Source of the DNA: an uncultured SAR86 cluster bacterium
Lineage (GTDB): Bacteria; Pseudomonadota; Gammaproteobacteria; Magnimaribacterales; TMED112
Direction: 5' to 3'
NCBI GenBank assembly: GCA_902610995.1
Contig: CACLXU010000006.1
Location: forward strand, 1 to 45,690
DNA: 45,690 nucleotides
The translations under genes were made by a program, and so were the position numbers. The notes under the pieces were generated by a model that was not told the origin of the DNA, ran no database searches, and saw only the letters and a list, made by a program, of their open reading frames with translations. Positions 28,824-38,046 of this stretch are shown here, piece after piece (position 1 is the first letter of the stretch; every line of letters begins with the position of its first letter).

Positions 28824-30351
28824 AAAAATCCCATTTAATTTTATTCTTTTAGGAGTATCTGCTTCACTTCCATATTTTGTGACTGGAGCTGCTTTAACAA
28901 GATGGCTAAGAGTAGAGGGGATAGATCTATCAGACATAGGTTTACTTTCTTTGGGGGGATTAATCGTTGCAGCAAATTTTCTTTGGTCACCTCTAATCAA
29001 CAGTTTAAAAATTCCTTTACTAGGAACATACATAGGATTAAGAAGATCATGGCTAGCAGCATCACAAATAACACTAGCAATCTTATTTTTTTCATTATCG
29101 ATGATAAGTCCCTCAGCTTCATTCATAAGTTTATTCATAATCGTTTTATTAATATTCTTTGTCGCCTCAGTACAAGATATCTCTATGGATGCGTACAGAG
29201 TTGAGTATGATGAATTTTTTGCAACTGAGAATTTAGCTAGTTCATATGTTGTTGGATGGAGGATTGGAACATATTTATTTGGAAGCGTAATTTTTTCTGC
29301 TGAATCTTCTCTATCGTGGCCTTTAATCTTAAAGATTCTATCTGTTGTAATGCTCTTGATGGTTATTGTTACACTTGCTTCCAAAAAAGTTAAAGAAGCT
29401 CAAATAAGTAAATTTGGTTTCAATGACTTTTTTCCAGCTCTAAAGCAATTTATTCAAAATAAAAACTTTATAGTCATATTGCTGCTAATTGCATTTTTTA
29501 GACTGTCCGATACTGTTCTAGGTTATATGGCATACCCTTTTTATACAGATGTTGGCTTTACCGGGAATGATTTAGCAGTCAAGAATTTATATAATTTTGT
29601 TGCTACTTTTGTTGGAGCTTTTTCTGCCGCTTTATTTATGCAAAAAACGTCTCTTCTAAGGGGCCTTTTTGTAGCATCACTTACTATTTTATTCACTAAT
29701 CTCTCATTTTCATATTTAGCCCTATACCCCACACTAAGCAATCTTATTTGGATAAACTTTATTGATACTTTTGCACAAGCATTTGCAACAGCTTGTTTTT
29801 TAGCATTTCTTGTCAGCCTAATTAACCGAAAATTCACAGCAATACAGCATGCAGTTTTTACCTCTCTTATGTTAGTCCCAGGATATGTGATGCGTGGATA
29901 CTCAGGCTTTTTTGTTGAAAGCCTTGATTACTATAATTTCTTTTTACTTTGTGGTTTTTTTGGATTGCCGTCAGTACTTTTAACTTATTACCTATTAAGG
30001 TCTACAGTCTTCTCTACAGAAAACATTCTTAAGTTATTTTCAATTCTTCTTATTATTTCAATTCTAATTGTTTCAATGGTAAATTTTGGTAATTATTCGA
30101 ATCAATTTAATGATAATTTGATCCATTTTAGTATGTATTTTTTCCTTACACTTGTTGTATTTGCTGCTAGCAAAAAAACTCATTACGTTGTCTTATTATT
30201 GCTGCTAATTATTATGGGGATATCTATTGAAATAGCACAATATTTTACAGGTTTGAGGTATTTTGAGTATATGGATATAATAGCCAATTCAATTGGAGTT
30301 TTTGGGGGATACCTAATATATAAAATTTCAAGTTATAACTTGAAAAATTAA
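28810..30351 (+). CDS. ampG: AmpG-type muropeptide permease fused to a VanZ-like domain
   Basis: Major facilitator protein resembling AmpG, which imports GlcNAc-anhydroMurNAc peptides. Family marks include the N-terminal SLPYFVTGAALTRWL, LWSPLINSLKIPLLG with GLRRSWL, and the VQDISMDAYRVEY motif. Residues 1 to about 400 hold the twelve-helix transporter. The remaining about 110 residues form four more helices with a VanZ-like pattern: HF at 438-439, Glu474, Gln477, Arg483, Asp489 and Asn493 (IEIAQYF, then R, D, IIANSIGVFGG). Total 513 aa against about 490 for E. coli AmpG, whose own C-terminus lacks these residues as far as I recall. The ATG lies inside ampD. The transporter call is firm; the VanZ call is by motif. 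Confidence 0.88.
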   Translation: MLLSRKIPFNFILLGVSASLPYFVTGAALTRWLRVEGIDLSDIGLLSLGGLIVAANFLWSPLINSLKIPLLGTYIGLRRSWLAASQITLAILFFSLSMISPSASFISLFIIVLLIFFVASVQDISMDAYRVEYDEFFATENLASSYVVGWRIGTYLFGSVIFSAESSLSWPLILKILSVVMLLMVIVTLASKKVKEAQISKFGFNDFFPALKQFIQNKNFIVILLLIAFFRLSDTVLGYMAYPFYTDVGFTGNDLAVKNLYNFVATFVGAFSAALFMQKTSLLRGLFVASLTILFTNLSFSYLALYPTLSNLIWINFIDTFAQAFATACFLAFLVSLINRKFTAIQHAVFTSLMLVPGYVMRGYSGFFVESLDYYNFFLLCGFFGLPSVLLTYYLLRSTVFSTENILKLFSILLIISILIVSMVNFGNYSNQFNDNLIHFSMYFFLTLVVFAASKKTHYVVLLLLLIIMGISIEIAQYFTGLRYFEYMDIIANSIGVFGGYLIYKISSYNLKN

Positions 30352-30368
30352 CCTTAAAACCCAAATTA
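30339..30368 (+). promoter_or_regulatory. Putative sigma32-type heat-shock promoter for groESL
   Basis: CTTGAAA at 30339-30345 matches the sigma32 -35 consensus exactly; after 14 bases comes CCCAAATTA (30360-30368), a partial match to the -10 consensus CCCCATnTA. The predicted start near base 30376 would leave a short leader containing the GGAGGA ribosome binding site (30379-30384) ahead of groES at 30394. The -35 lies in the last codons of ampG. No CIRCE inverted repeat is present. Confidence 0.5.
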
Positions 30369-30393
30369 AAATGTAATTGGAGGACAACTAAAA

Positions 30394-32333
<1,940 letters not shown>

Positions 32334-32350
32334 ATTGTAAAAATGCAATA

Positions 32351-32381
32351 AAAAAGGGAGCGAACTGCTCCCTTTTTTTTT
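32351..32381 (+). terminator. Rho-independent terminator after groEL
   Basis: The stem GGGAGC (32356-32361) pairs with GCTCCC (32367-32372) over a five-base loop, flanked by A's before and a run of eight or more T's after. The flanking A and T runs lengthen the stem to eleven pairs. This is the clearest terminator in the window and lies 18 bases after the groEL stop. Confidence 0.93.
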
Positions 32382-32415
32382 AAGTTGAATTAGAATAAAA
32401 GCTGGAGGAGATAAA

Positions 32416-33075
32416 ATGTACGAGTACTTATCACAGCTAGATCGATTTCTACACGTTCTATTTGGAATAGTTTGGATTGGGTTATTATATTATTTCAACT
32501 TTGTTGGAGCAGGCTATCTTAAAGAAGCCACACCTGAAGGAAAAAAAGACGTACTACAAAAATTAGTACCAAAAGCCTTATGGTATTTCAGGTGGGCAGC
32601 ATTACTTACGTTTCTAACTGGCCTTTACCTCCTTTATTATGTTTCTGAAATTCCTGGTGCATACAATGTTGGTATCTCTCTAGGGGCAACAATGGCAACA
32701 ATTATGTTTTTGAATGTTTGGTTAATTATTTGGCCAAACCAAAAAAAAGTTATTGCGGGCGCACAAGACGCAGCTGAAGCTGGTGCAAAAGCAGCTCTTG
32801 CCTCAAGAACAAATACCTTGCTTTCCTTTCCTATGCTTTACTTCATGATTTATTCTGCTCATATTAATTTTGGAAATGATCCGCTATTGCTTGGTGGGGA
32901 ATTAGGACCAGGATGGAGCTCATATTCGTTGTGGGTAGGAATACTTTTAATTATAGCTATTGAGTGGAACGCAATATTTGGAAAAATGAGAAAATGGCTA
33001 GAATCAGTTAAAGCAGTTATTCATTCTGGTCTAATATTAACTGTCTTCTATGGAGCTCTTGTTCACTTTTTTTAA
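32416..33075 (+). CDS. Urate_ox_N-type (PuuD N-terminal-like) integral membrane protein
   Basis: Membrane protein of 219 aa with about six helices. The N-terminal segment (LHVLFGIVWIGLLYYFNF) and LNVWLIIWPNQKKVI are characteristic of the family named after the membrane domain of the urate hydroxylase PuuD, often annotated urate hydroxylase or DUF989. PuuD proper also has a C-terminal cytochrome c domain; this protein stops after the membrane part, so urate oxidation should not be assumed. Conserved histidines (His13 and near the C-terminus) could bind haem, which is inference. A GGAGGAG site precedes the ATG. It is isolated from groEL by a terminator and faces a convergent gene. Confidence 0.75.
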   Translation: MYEYLSQLDRFLHVLFGIVWIGLLYYFNFVGAGYLKEATPEGKKDVLQKLVPKALWYFRWAALLTFLTGLYLLYYVSEIPGAYNVGISLGATMATIMFLNVWLIIWPNQKKVIAGAQDAAEAGAKAALASRTNTLLSFPMLYFMIYSAHINFGNDPLLLGGELGPGWSSYSLWVGILLIIAIEWNAIFGKMRKWLESVKAVIHSGLILTVFYGALVHFF

Positions 33076-33083
33076 ATTAATTT

Positions 33084-33111
33084 GTCAGCAGATTTTTTAA
33101 ATTCTGCTGAC
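33084..33111. terminator. Bidirectional hairpin between convergent genes
   Basis: A perfect nine-base inverted repeat, GTCAGCAGA (33084-33092) and TCTGCTGAC (33103-33111), encloses a ten-base A/T loop. It begins nine bases after the stop of the upstream + strand gene and holds the stop codon of the - strand CNNM gene in its loop. T tracts outside the stem are short on both sides, so it is a plausible shared terminator or mRNA-end stabiliser. Confidence 0.6.
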
Positions 33112-34314
33112 TTTAACTTCGTCAATAAAATTTTCGCTCACTTTAGTAGTTTCTATTTGATACCCCTCAATTGTTATACATATATTTCCCTTAGGAAAGT
33201 GATCAATATGGTCAATTACAAAGCCACTTAAAGTCTTTGCACCATCTTCTGGAATTTTCCAAGACATATGTTTATTTAATTCTCTAATACTAGTTGATCC
33301 ATCAGCTGTTATTGAAAGATCCTCGTTGAGTAGTATTCCAAGTTCTTCTTCATCTTGATTCAATCTACCAATAATTTGTTCTATCAAATCTTCTAAAGTA
33401 ACAAGACCTGTAAAATTTCCATATTCATCTACAACCATTCCAACTTCATTGCCCTGTTTTTGAAATTGTTTTAGTTGCGAAAAAAGCGATGTTGATTCTG
33501 GTACGTAGTAAGGATCAATAAGAAAGTCATCTATATCTGTTTTTAAATTACGAAACTGCTCTACCTCTTTCGAGTGGATAAAGCCAAGTATTTCGTTCTC
33601 ATCATCATTAAATACTGGATAAAAAATATTTTTTTCTATATTTACTGGTAGCTTATCATCACTTTTCTTAATGGAGATTACTTCATTTATTGGTATAAGA
33701 ATGTCTTCTACTGTGAGATCTTTCAGCTCAAGCAGGGATTTAAGTGCGTCCATTTCTTCCTGATCAACTTGGTCAGTTTGGCTCTCTAAAACTGATTTAA
33801 GCTCTTCTCTGTTTAATGATTTAGAAAAATAGTTCTCTTGATTTTCAGATCTAATGAGGTTGTTGCCAATCGATGTTAAAATTTTTGATAACCAGCCAAG
33901 ATATTTTGTGAAAAACTCTAAGGGTTTGCTTGCGGGATATGCAATAGATTCAGGATTTCTTGCTGCAAAGTTTTTTGGTGCAATTTCGGCAAATATTATG
34001 ATGAATAAAGTAAGCAGCAATGTTCCTATCCAAACATATTCATCTCCGAATTGTTTGATAATAAAATAAGTTAATAGTGCAGAAGCTGTTATATTGACAA
34101 GATTGTTCCCAATCAAAATTACTCCCAGGACTTCATTAATTCGTTTTCTTAAATTATTTGTTCGTTTAGCATTTTTATCTCCCTTTTTTTCTGCACTATC
34201 AAGTTTAATTTGGTTAATAGCCATAAGAGAAGTTTCAGAACTAGAAAAAAAGGCAGAAAGTATTATTAAAACTACCAACGAAAAAATTACGAATAAAATA
34301 AACCCGTCAAACAT
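33097..34314 (-). CDS. CNNM/CorC (HlyC) family membrane protein, YfjD-like
   Basis: Inner-membrane protein of the CNNM/CorB-CorC class, linked to magnesium homeostasis in characterised members. The order is an N-terminal DUF21 membrane domain (about 1-150; SAFFSSSETSLMAIN, GVILIGNNLVNITASAL, EIAPKNFAARN), a pair of CBS domains (about 195-320; VEDILIPINEVISI and GNFTGLVTLEDLIEQIIG), and a C-terminal CorC_HlyC domain (about 335-405; DGSTSIRELN). Length 405 aa, close to E. coli YfjD. In related genomes a member of this family lies near ffh and rpsP; here it is divergent from rpsP with no ffh or ypjD between. Confidence 0.92.
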   Translation of the reverse strand: MFDGFILFVIFSLVVLIILSAFFSSSETSLMAINQIKLDSAEKKGDKNAKRTNNLRKRINEVLGVILIGNNLVNITASALLTYFIIKQFGDEYVWIGTLLLTLFIIIFAEIAPKNFAARNPESIAYPASKPLEFFTKYLGWLSKILTSIGNNLIRSENQENYFSKSLNREELKSVLESQTDQVDQEEMDALKSLLELKDLTVEDILIPINEVISIKKSDDKLPVNIEKNIFYPVFNDDENEILGFIHSKEVEQFRNLKTDIDDFLIDPYYVPESTSLFSQLKQFQKQGNEVGMVVDEYGNFTGLVTLEDLIEQIIGRLNQDEEELGILLNEDLSITADGSTSIRELNKHMSWKIPEDGAKTLSGFVIDHIDHFPKGNICITIEGYQIETTKVSENFIDEVKVSRI

Positions 34315-34352
34315 ACAAATACATTAAATTAGTTAAGAAAATAGGGAAATAT

Positions 34353-34383
34353 TTGTGAATCTTCCATAGAAAAGGTGTAAAAT
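34353..34383 (+). promoter_or_regulatory. Weak candidate promoter for the rpsP operon
   Basis: TTGTGA (34353-34358) and TAAAAT (34378-34383) resemble -35 and -10 boxes but are 19 bases apart, longer than ideal. They lie in the 97-base divergent gap between the CNNM gene and rpsP. The leader has no Shine-Dalgarno sequence before the rpsP ATG, and CCATTTT at 34385-34391 could pair with AAAATGG across the start codon. Confidence 0.3.
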
Positions 34384-34411
34384 GCCATTTTCAAATATTA
34401 TACATTAAAAA

Positions 34412-34879
34412 ATGGTAGTAATAAGACTTTCAAGAGCAGGGGCAAAAAAACGCCCGTTTTATCACATATGTGTGTCTGATAGACGTAACAAACGTGACGG
34501 AAGATTTATTGAAAAAATTGGGTTCTTTAATCCTATAGCCAACAGCGGTGAAGAGAAAATTAAGGTTGATATTGAAAGATTTGAATATTGGACATCAGTA
34601 GGTGCAAAACCAAGTGAAACTGTAGAAATGTTGATAGAGAGGTCAAAACTATCCGATAAAGAAATAGAAAAAATAGAGAAAAAGAAATCTGACCTTGTCC
34701 AAAAGAGAAAACAAAAAGCAGCTTTAGAAGCAAAGCAAAAAGCAGAAGAAGCTCCTGCTGAAGAAGCTCCAAAAGAAGAGGCTGCTGCTGAAGAAGCTCC
34801 TGCTGAAGAAGCTCCAAAAGAAGAGGCTCCAGCAGACGAGAATTTAGAATCAAAAGATCTTGATAAAAAGGAATCCTAA
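34412..34879 (+). CDS. rpsP: 30S ribosomal protein S16 with a long charged C-terminal tail
   Basis: Small-subunit ribosomal protein that binds 16S rRNA and aids 30S assembly. Residues 1 to about 85 are normal S16 ([40 protein letters not shown]). The remaining about 70 residues are absent from E. coli S16 (82 aa): a Lys-rich helix, then repeated Glu-Glu-Ala-Pro units encoded by a 39-base direct repeat, ending in acidic residues. Such tails occur in S16 of some other bacteria; their role is unknown to me. It opens the rpsP-rimM-trmD-rplS operon, and rimM begins 20 bases before its end. Confidence 0.97.
   Translation: MVVIRLSRAGAKKRPFYHICVSDRRNKRDGRFIEKIGFFNPIANSGEEKIKVDIERFEYWTSVGAKPSETVEMLIERSKLSDKEIEKIEKKKSDLVQKRKQKAALEAKQKAEEAPAEEAPKEEAAAEEAPAEEAPKEEAPADENLESKDLDKKES
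34745..34828 (+). repeat. 39-base direct repeat inside rpsP
   Basis: Two identical 39-base copies (34745-34783 and 34790-34828) are separated by GCTGCT. Each encodes [13 protein letters not shown] (residues 112-124 and 127-139 of S16). Each copy contains smaller internal GAAGAAGCTCC repeats. Identity at synonymous positions suggests a recent duplication by slippage or unequal exchange, so length variation among strains is likely. Confidence 0.9.
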
Positions 34880-35363
34880 AGAAGATCTAATTCCAATAGC
34901 AAAATTTGGAAAAACTCATGGCCTTATTGGACAGATAACGATCATTTCTTTTTGTAACCCACCTGAAAACCTTTTGGAATATAAAAACCTTTTCCATGAA
35001 AATGGAGAGAAAATTTGTGCTCAACTAAATCAAAACAATAAAAAAATATTAGCGACCTTAAAGGGATTAACATCTATTGATGATGTAGCTTATCTCGTTA
35101 ATAAAATGATTTATATTTCAAAAAATGAACTCCCAACTTTGAATGACGGAGAATTTTATTGGGAAGATTTAATTGGAATGAATGTAATCAATCATTTTGG
35201 AACTAAACTTGGAGCTATAGAAAAAATTGAGAATCATGGAGCTACTGATCTAATTTTTATAAAAACTACAAAAGACGATCTTATAATTCCATTTATAAAA
35301 GATTTTATACAAGATGTTGATCTCGAAAAAAAACAATTAGTTTTGAATTGGTTTGAAGAATGA
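34860..35363 (+). CDS. rimM: 16S rRNA processing protein RimM
   Basis: Assembly factor that binds S19 in the 30S head and helps 16S rRNA maturation. It has the N-terminal RimM domain ([19 protein letters not shown]) and a C-terminal PRC-barrel ([34 protein letters not shown]). Length 167 aa (E. coli 182). The start is TTG at 34860, within the 3' end of rpsP in another frame; no other start precedes the conserved region. No clear ribosome binding site is seen, so translation may depend on ribosomes finishing rpsP. Confidence 0.94.
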   Translation: MIKRNPKEDLIPIAKFGKTHGLIGQITIISFCNPPENLLEYKNLFHENGEKICAQLNQNNKKILATLKGLTSIDDVAYLVNKMIYISKNELPTLNDGEFYWEDLIGMNVINHFGTKLGAIEKIENHGATDLIFIKTTKDDLIIPFIKDFIQDVDLEKKQLVLNWFEE

Positions 35364-36094
35364 AAATAAATATTATTTCACTTTTTCCTGAAATTTTTGA
35401 ATCACTTCAATACGGAGTTGTTGGGAAAGCTATATCAAAAAAAATTATTTCTCTAAATTTAGTTGATTTGAAGGAGTTCTCAACAAACAAATATGGAAGT
35501 GTTGACGACACACCATATGGTGGTGGTGAGGGGATGGTTATATCTCCTGAACCCTTACATTCTGCTCTTAAACAAACAAAAGGAAAATCACATGTAATTT
35601 ACCTTACCCCACAAGGGGAACTTTTCGACCAAAAGAAATCGAAAAAACTTTCCAAAATTGACGAAATCACGTTGATTTGTGGTAGGTATGAAGGAATTGA
35701 TCAGAGAATTATAGATAATTTTGTTGATGAGGAAATTTCTATAGGTGACTATGTGCTTAGCGGTGGCGAGATTGCAGGATGTGTTCTTATAGACTCTATT
35801 TCCAGGAATATCCAAGAAGTTTTGGGAAATAAAGAATCTTTGGAAAATGACAGCCTTTCGGATGGAAAATTAAAGGGCCATAGCTATACAAGACCAGAGA
35901 ATTTTCTCGGAGCCAAAGTGCCAGATGTGTTACTTTCAGGTAATCATGCTCAGATCGCTGAGTGGAGAATTGCTAACAGTTTATGGACTACCAAACAAAA
36001 ACGACCAGATTTGTTTAAAGATTTACAACTTTCTGAAAAAGAAATGATATTATTACGTGAATACGAAGCCAGAATCGTAAAATCAGGGGAATAA
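35360..36094 (+). CDS. trmD: tRNA (guanine-N1-)-methyltransferase TrmD
   Basis: SPOUT-class enzyme that methylates G37 of tRNAs reading CNN and some other codons, preventing +1 frameshifts. The trefoil-knot SAM site is visible in [14 protein letters not shown] and [11 protein letters not shown]; the N-terminal [11 protein letters not shown] and the [10 protein letters not shown] motif are conserved. Length 244 aa (E. coli 255). It overlaps rimM by four bases (ATGA) and precedes rplS by two. Confidence 0.97.
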   Translation: MKINIISLFPEIFESLQYGVVGKAISKKIISLNLVDLKEFSTNKYGSVDDTPYGGGEGMVISPEPLHSALKQTKGKSHVIYLTPQGELFDQKKSKKLSKIDEITLICGRYEGIDQRIIDNFVDEEISIGDYVLSGGEIAGCVLIDSISRNIQEVLGNKESLENDSLSDGKLKGHSYTRPENFLGAKVPDVLLSGNHAQIAEWRIANSLWTTKQKRPDLFKDLQLSEKEMILLREYEARIVKSGE

Positions 36095-36096
36095 AA

Positions 36097-36444
36097 ATGA
36101 CTAAAGATGTAATCAAAAAAGTTGAAGATAGCCAAATTCAAGAAAGGCCCAATTTTAAGTCTGGTGATACTGTTGAGGTTCAAGTTAAAGTTACAGAAGG
36201 AAAAAGAACACGGTTACAAGCATTTGAGGGTTTAGTAATAAGTGTCAAGAAAAGAGGACTTAACTCTTCCTTCGTAGTAAGAAAAATATCAAATGGTGTT
36301 GGGGTAGAAAGAACTTTCCAAACTCATAGCCCTTTAATCGATTCAATTAAAGTAAAAAGAAGAGGGCTTGTAAGGCAATCAAAGCTTTACTACATAAGAG
36401 AGAGATCAGGAAAATCTGCTAGAATTAAAGAAAAAATTAATTAG
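36097..36444 (+). CDS. rplS: 50S ribosomal protein L19
   Basis: Large-subunit protein at the 30S-50S interface. Length 115 aa, equal to E. coli. Typical segments are [48 protein letters not shown] and [22 protein letters not shown]. It starts two bases after trmD. Its stop shares a base with the xerD GTG (TAGTG). Confidence 0.98.
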   Translation: MTKDVIKKVEDSQIQERPNFKSGDTVEVQVKVTEGKRTRLQAFEGLVISVKKRGLNSSFVVRKISNGVGVERTFQTHSPLIDSIKVKRRGLVRQSKLYYIRERSGKSARIKEKIN

Positions 36445-37340
36445 TGCAATTTGAATCAAAATTATTAGTTGAAAGCTTCCTTGATAATTCATGGCTTGAG
36501 AAGAATCTTTCTGAAAATACTCTTTCTTCTTATAAGAATGACCTTTCAAAATTTTATAAATTTACCGAAAAAAATAACAAAAATGTCATATTAGCTGATC
36601 ATTTTCTAATAATTTCATATCTAAGTATTTTGATTGATCAGGGCTTGTCTTCAAAAACCATATCAAGAAATATTTCGGCTTTAAAGAGCTTTTACTCATA
36701 CCTACAAAATTTTGGTCATATAAAAACTAATCCCACTGAAAATATTGAGCCACCAAAATCAGGTCTCTTTCTCCCAACTACGCTTACAGTAGAGGAGACC
36801 GAGAAATTATTAAATTCTCCAATAAAAGAAAACTATATAGAACTTCGTGACAAAGCAATGCTCTTTACGTTGTACGCATCCGGCATGAGGATTTCAGAGC
36901 TCATTAACTTAACTTTAAACCATTTAGACCTCAATAGAGGATCTGTACAAGTTCTTGGAAAAGGAAAAAAAGAGAGATTAATACCGATAACAGAGCAAGC
37001 CATAAAGATGATTAAAATCTATCTCTTGGAGTCACGAGAAAAATTAGCAAAAAATAAAGATCATCTCTATGTTTTTCTATCAACACATGGAAAAAGAATG
37101 ACAAGACAGAGTTTTTGGCACAGGATCAAAATATATATGCGAAGAGAGAGAATTGAAAAAGCAATTCATCCGCATACGTTAAGACATGCATTTGCTACCC
37201 ACATGTTAAATAATGGGGCTGACTTAAGGTCTGTTCAATTGCTCCTTGGTCATGCAGATCTCGCAACAACGCAAATTTACACTCATGTAGCACAATCAGA
37301 AATTAAACAATTACATAAAAAACATCATCCTAGGGGCTAA
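36444..37340 (+). CDS. xerD: Site-specific tyrosine recombinase XerD
   Basis: Acts with XerC at dif to resolve chromosome dimers. The catalytic set is complete: Arg149 (ASGMRISEL), Lys173 (GKGKKER), His244 and Arg247 (HPHTLRHAF), His270 (LLGHADL) and nucleophile Tyr279 (TQIYTH); the last four match E. coli XerD numbering exactly. Length 298 aa, the same as E. coli. Assignment to XerD over XerC is supported by the adjacent dsbC, the standard gammaproteobacterial pairing. GTG start, overlapping rplS by one base. Confidence 0.95.
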   Translation: MQFESKLLVESFLDNSWLEKNLSENTLSSYKNDLSKFYKFTEKNNKNVILADHFLIISYLSILIDQGLSSKTISRNISALKSFYSYLQNFGHIKTNPTENIEPPKSGLFLPTTLTVEETEKLLNSPIKENYIELRDKAMLFTLYASGMRISELINLTLNHLDLNRGSVQVLGKGKKERLIPITEQAIKMIKIYLLESREKLAKNKDHLYVFLSTHGKRMTRQSFWHRIKIYMRRERIEKAIHPHTLRHAFATHMLNNGADLRSVQLLLGHADLATTQIYTHVAQSEIKQLHKKHHPRG

Positions 37341-37341
37341 A

Positions 37342-38046
37342 GTGACAAGATTAATTTATTTTTTAGTTATCTGTTTAATCAGTGATACAAATGCAAATTC
37401 GGTAGAGGAAAGAATCCAAGAACTTCTTCCACCAGGCATAGAATTAAATTCATATCAGGATTCTGAGCTTGGTGATTTTTATGCGGTTAATGTTGCCAAT
37501 AATCAGGTACTATATATTTCGAAAGACTTTAAATATGTTTTTGCAGGCGAATTAATAAAATTTGAGAACGTAGCTCCGAAAAGTTTGAATGATATTTATA
37601 AGCAAAAATATGTAGTAGAGGCTTTGAGTCGTATTAATGATAACGAGGCTATAAAATTTATATCAAATTCTGAATCTGAAATAATTAGAGTATTTACAGA
37701 TGTAAAATGTGCTTACTGTAGAATTTTTCATTCAGAAATTGATAGCTATTTGAGCCAGGGTATATCGATTTATTACTATGCTTTTCCTAGAGATGGAACA
37801 CAAAGTGACAGTTTTGATGATATGACAAGCGCTTGGTGCAATTCTAATAGAAAGAGCGCAATTACAAAGCTAAAATTAGGAGAGGACATCACCAAATTAA
37901 ATTGTGATAATCCTGTCCAACAACATTTCAATGCTGGGAGATTGATGGGTGTTTCAGGCACTCCAACGATAATTTTAGAAGACGGCAGAATGCTAACTGG
38001 CTATATTCCTTCTGAAGATTTAATTAAAATAATTAAAAATGGATAG
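37342..38046 (+). CDS. dsbC: Periplasmic thiol:disulfide isomerase DsbC
   Basis: Corrects wrong disulfides in periplasmic proteins. It has a short N-terminal signal peptide (hydrophobic IYFLVICLIS, cleavage about residue 19), an N-terminal dimerisation domain, and a thioredoxin-like domain with active site Cys123-Ala-Tyr-Cys126 (E. coli CGYC) and the cis-Pro loop SGTPTII. A second cysteine pair (AWCNSN and LNCDNP) matches the structural disulfide. Length 234 aa. The start is GTG. It overlaps the prfB start by eight bases; recJ, usually next in related genomes, is missing. Confidence 0.94.
   Translation: MTRLIYFLVICLISDTNANSVEERIQELLPPGIELNSYQDSELGDFYAVNVANNQVLYISKDFKYVFAGELIKFENVAPKSLNDIYKQKYVVEALSRINDNEAIKFISNSESEIIRVFTDVKCAYCRIFHSEIDSYLSQGISIYYYAFPRDGTQSDSFDDMTSAWCNSNRKSAITKLKLGEDITKLNCDNPVQQHFNAGRLMGVSGTPTIILEDGRMLTGYIPSEDLIKIIKNG

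Noticed and set aside
34384-34414. Start-blocking hairpin before rpsP as a regulatory element
   Set aside because: CCATTTT and AAAATGG can pair across the ATG, but a seven-base mostly A-T match is easily produced by chance here; kept only as a remark.
34745-34828. CRISPR-like repeat
   Set aside because: Only two copies, in frame, encoding a low-complexity protein tail; there are no spacers or cas genes.
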